From assembly GCF_016599855.1 (NCBI RefSeq), contig NZ_CP067041.1:496001-560000 (forward strand): a DNA stretch of 64,000 bases. The letters run 5' to 3'. A program made the position numbers and the translations under genes. Below are positions 63,641 to 64,000 of the stretch, one piece after another. Positions within the stretch are counted from its first letter, which is position 1. Each line of letters begins with the position of its first letter. A model generated the notes under the pieces. The model ran no database searches. It had not been told where the DNA came from and saw only the letters and a list, made by a program, of their open reading frames with translations. Origin of the DNA: Bradyrhizobium diazoefficiens. GTDB taxonomy: Bacteria; Pseudomonadota; Alphaproteobacteria; Rhizobiales; Xanthobacteraceae.

Positions 63641-64000
63641 ATGAGCATGCAGCAAGATACACCCGCAACTGCCCAGCCGGGCTCGACCGTCGACGCCGCC
63701 GAGATCGCGAAATTCTCAAAGCTGTCGGCCGAGTGGTGGGACCCCAAGGGCAAGATGGCACCGCTGCACCGGATCAACCCGTTGCGGCTCGGCTATATCC
63801 GCGACGCCGCCTGCCGCAAGTTCGAGCGCAATGTGCGCAGCCTCAACTGCCTCGGCGGCCTGCGCGTGCTCGACATCGGCTGCGGCGCCGGCCTGCTGTG
63901 CGAGCCGCTGTCGCGCCTCGGCGCGCAGGTCATCGGCGTCGATCCCTCGGCCAGCAACATCGCCGCGGCGAAGCTGCATGCCGACAAGAGCCATCTGTCG
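63641..64000 (+). CDS. ubiG: Ubiquinone O-methyltransferase, N-terminal part
   Basis: 120 codons are visible and the gene runs off the right edge. FSKLSAEWWDPKGKMAPLHRINPLRLGYI is the standard UbiG opening, followed by the SAM motif VLDIGCGAGLLCEPL and VDPSASNI. It performs both O-methylations in ubiquinone synthesis. The start may be the ATG at 63641 or at 63647. The gene order PH-domain protein then ubiG, divergent from lysC, fits rhizobial genomes. Confidence 0.94.
   Translation, partial: MSMQQDTPATAQPGSTVDAAEIAKFSKLSAEWWDPKGKMAPLHRINPLRLGYIRDAACRKFERNVRSLNCLGGLRVLDIGCGAGLLCEPLSRLGAQVIGVDPSASNIAAAKLHADKSHLS

Overview
The window is GC-rich and its gene content points to a rhizobial alphaproteobacterium, most probably Bradyrhizobium or a close relative. 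The evidence is family-level recognition of ubiG-lysC-ptsP-prfA, prmC and DUF4167 genes, phaR/phaA/phaB, metY-metA, an acdS/acdR pair, otsB-otsA, a form II coxSLM cluster and Bradyrhizobium-style palindromic repeats. No database search was possible.

Layout. 1-3,044: a minus-strand molybdenum hydroxylase (CO-dehydrogenase-like, form II) set, coxS-coxL-coxM, with coxM running off the left edge. 3,383-5,422: a chemoreceptor. 5,535-10,044: a DUF3175 gene divergent from an MFS transporter-otsB-otsA trehalose block, with sequences resembling general-stress (sigma EcfG) promoters. 10,510-10,599: tRNA-Ser(GGA). From its 3' end to a 17-bp repeat of that end at 23,344-23,360 lies a putative 12.8-kb island. 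Its cargo is one 3,806-residue secreted repeat protein (10,779-22,199), followed by about 1.1 kb of decayed DNA.

23,384-30,093 is accessory and partly broken: a frameshifted IS481-type transposase remnant, an NAD(P)-binding protein, a small membrane protein, a transaldolase-transketolase fusion with a frameshift and an in-frame stop, a second broken gene and a beta-propeller quinoprotein-like gene. Core-type genes resume at 30,633: amidase, metY-metA (methionine synthesis), polysaccharide deacetylase, recQ, acdS with its Lrp-type regulator, several small enzymes, ilvE-like aminotransferase, and phaR / phaA-phaB (polyhydroxybutyrate).

46,053-64,000: EamA exporter, DUF985 cupin, gloB, a methyltransferase, then a translation/nitrogen-PTS block (DUF4167, prmC, prfA, ptsP, lysC, PH-domain protein, ubiG). 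That block is split between prmC and prfA by about 6.8 kb holding a HIT protein, a branched-chain amino-acid-type ABC transporter (livF, a fused livM-livG, livH, livK), a protein resembling the RNA polymerase alpha C-terminal domain, and a MarR regulator.

The most unusual items are the tRNA-bounded island with a giant repeat gene (including three tandem identical 900-bp blocks), the stand-alone alpha-CTD-like protein, the decaying transaldolase-transketolase fusion, and the face-to-face EcfG-like promoters.
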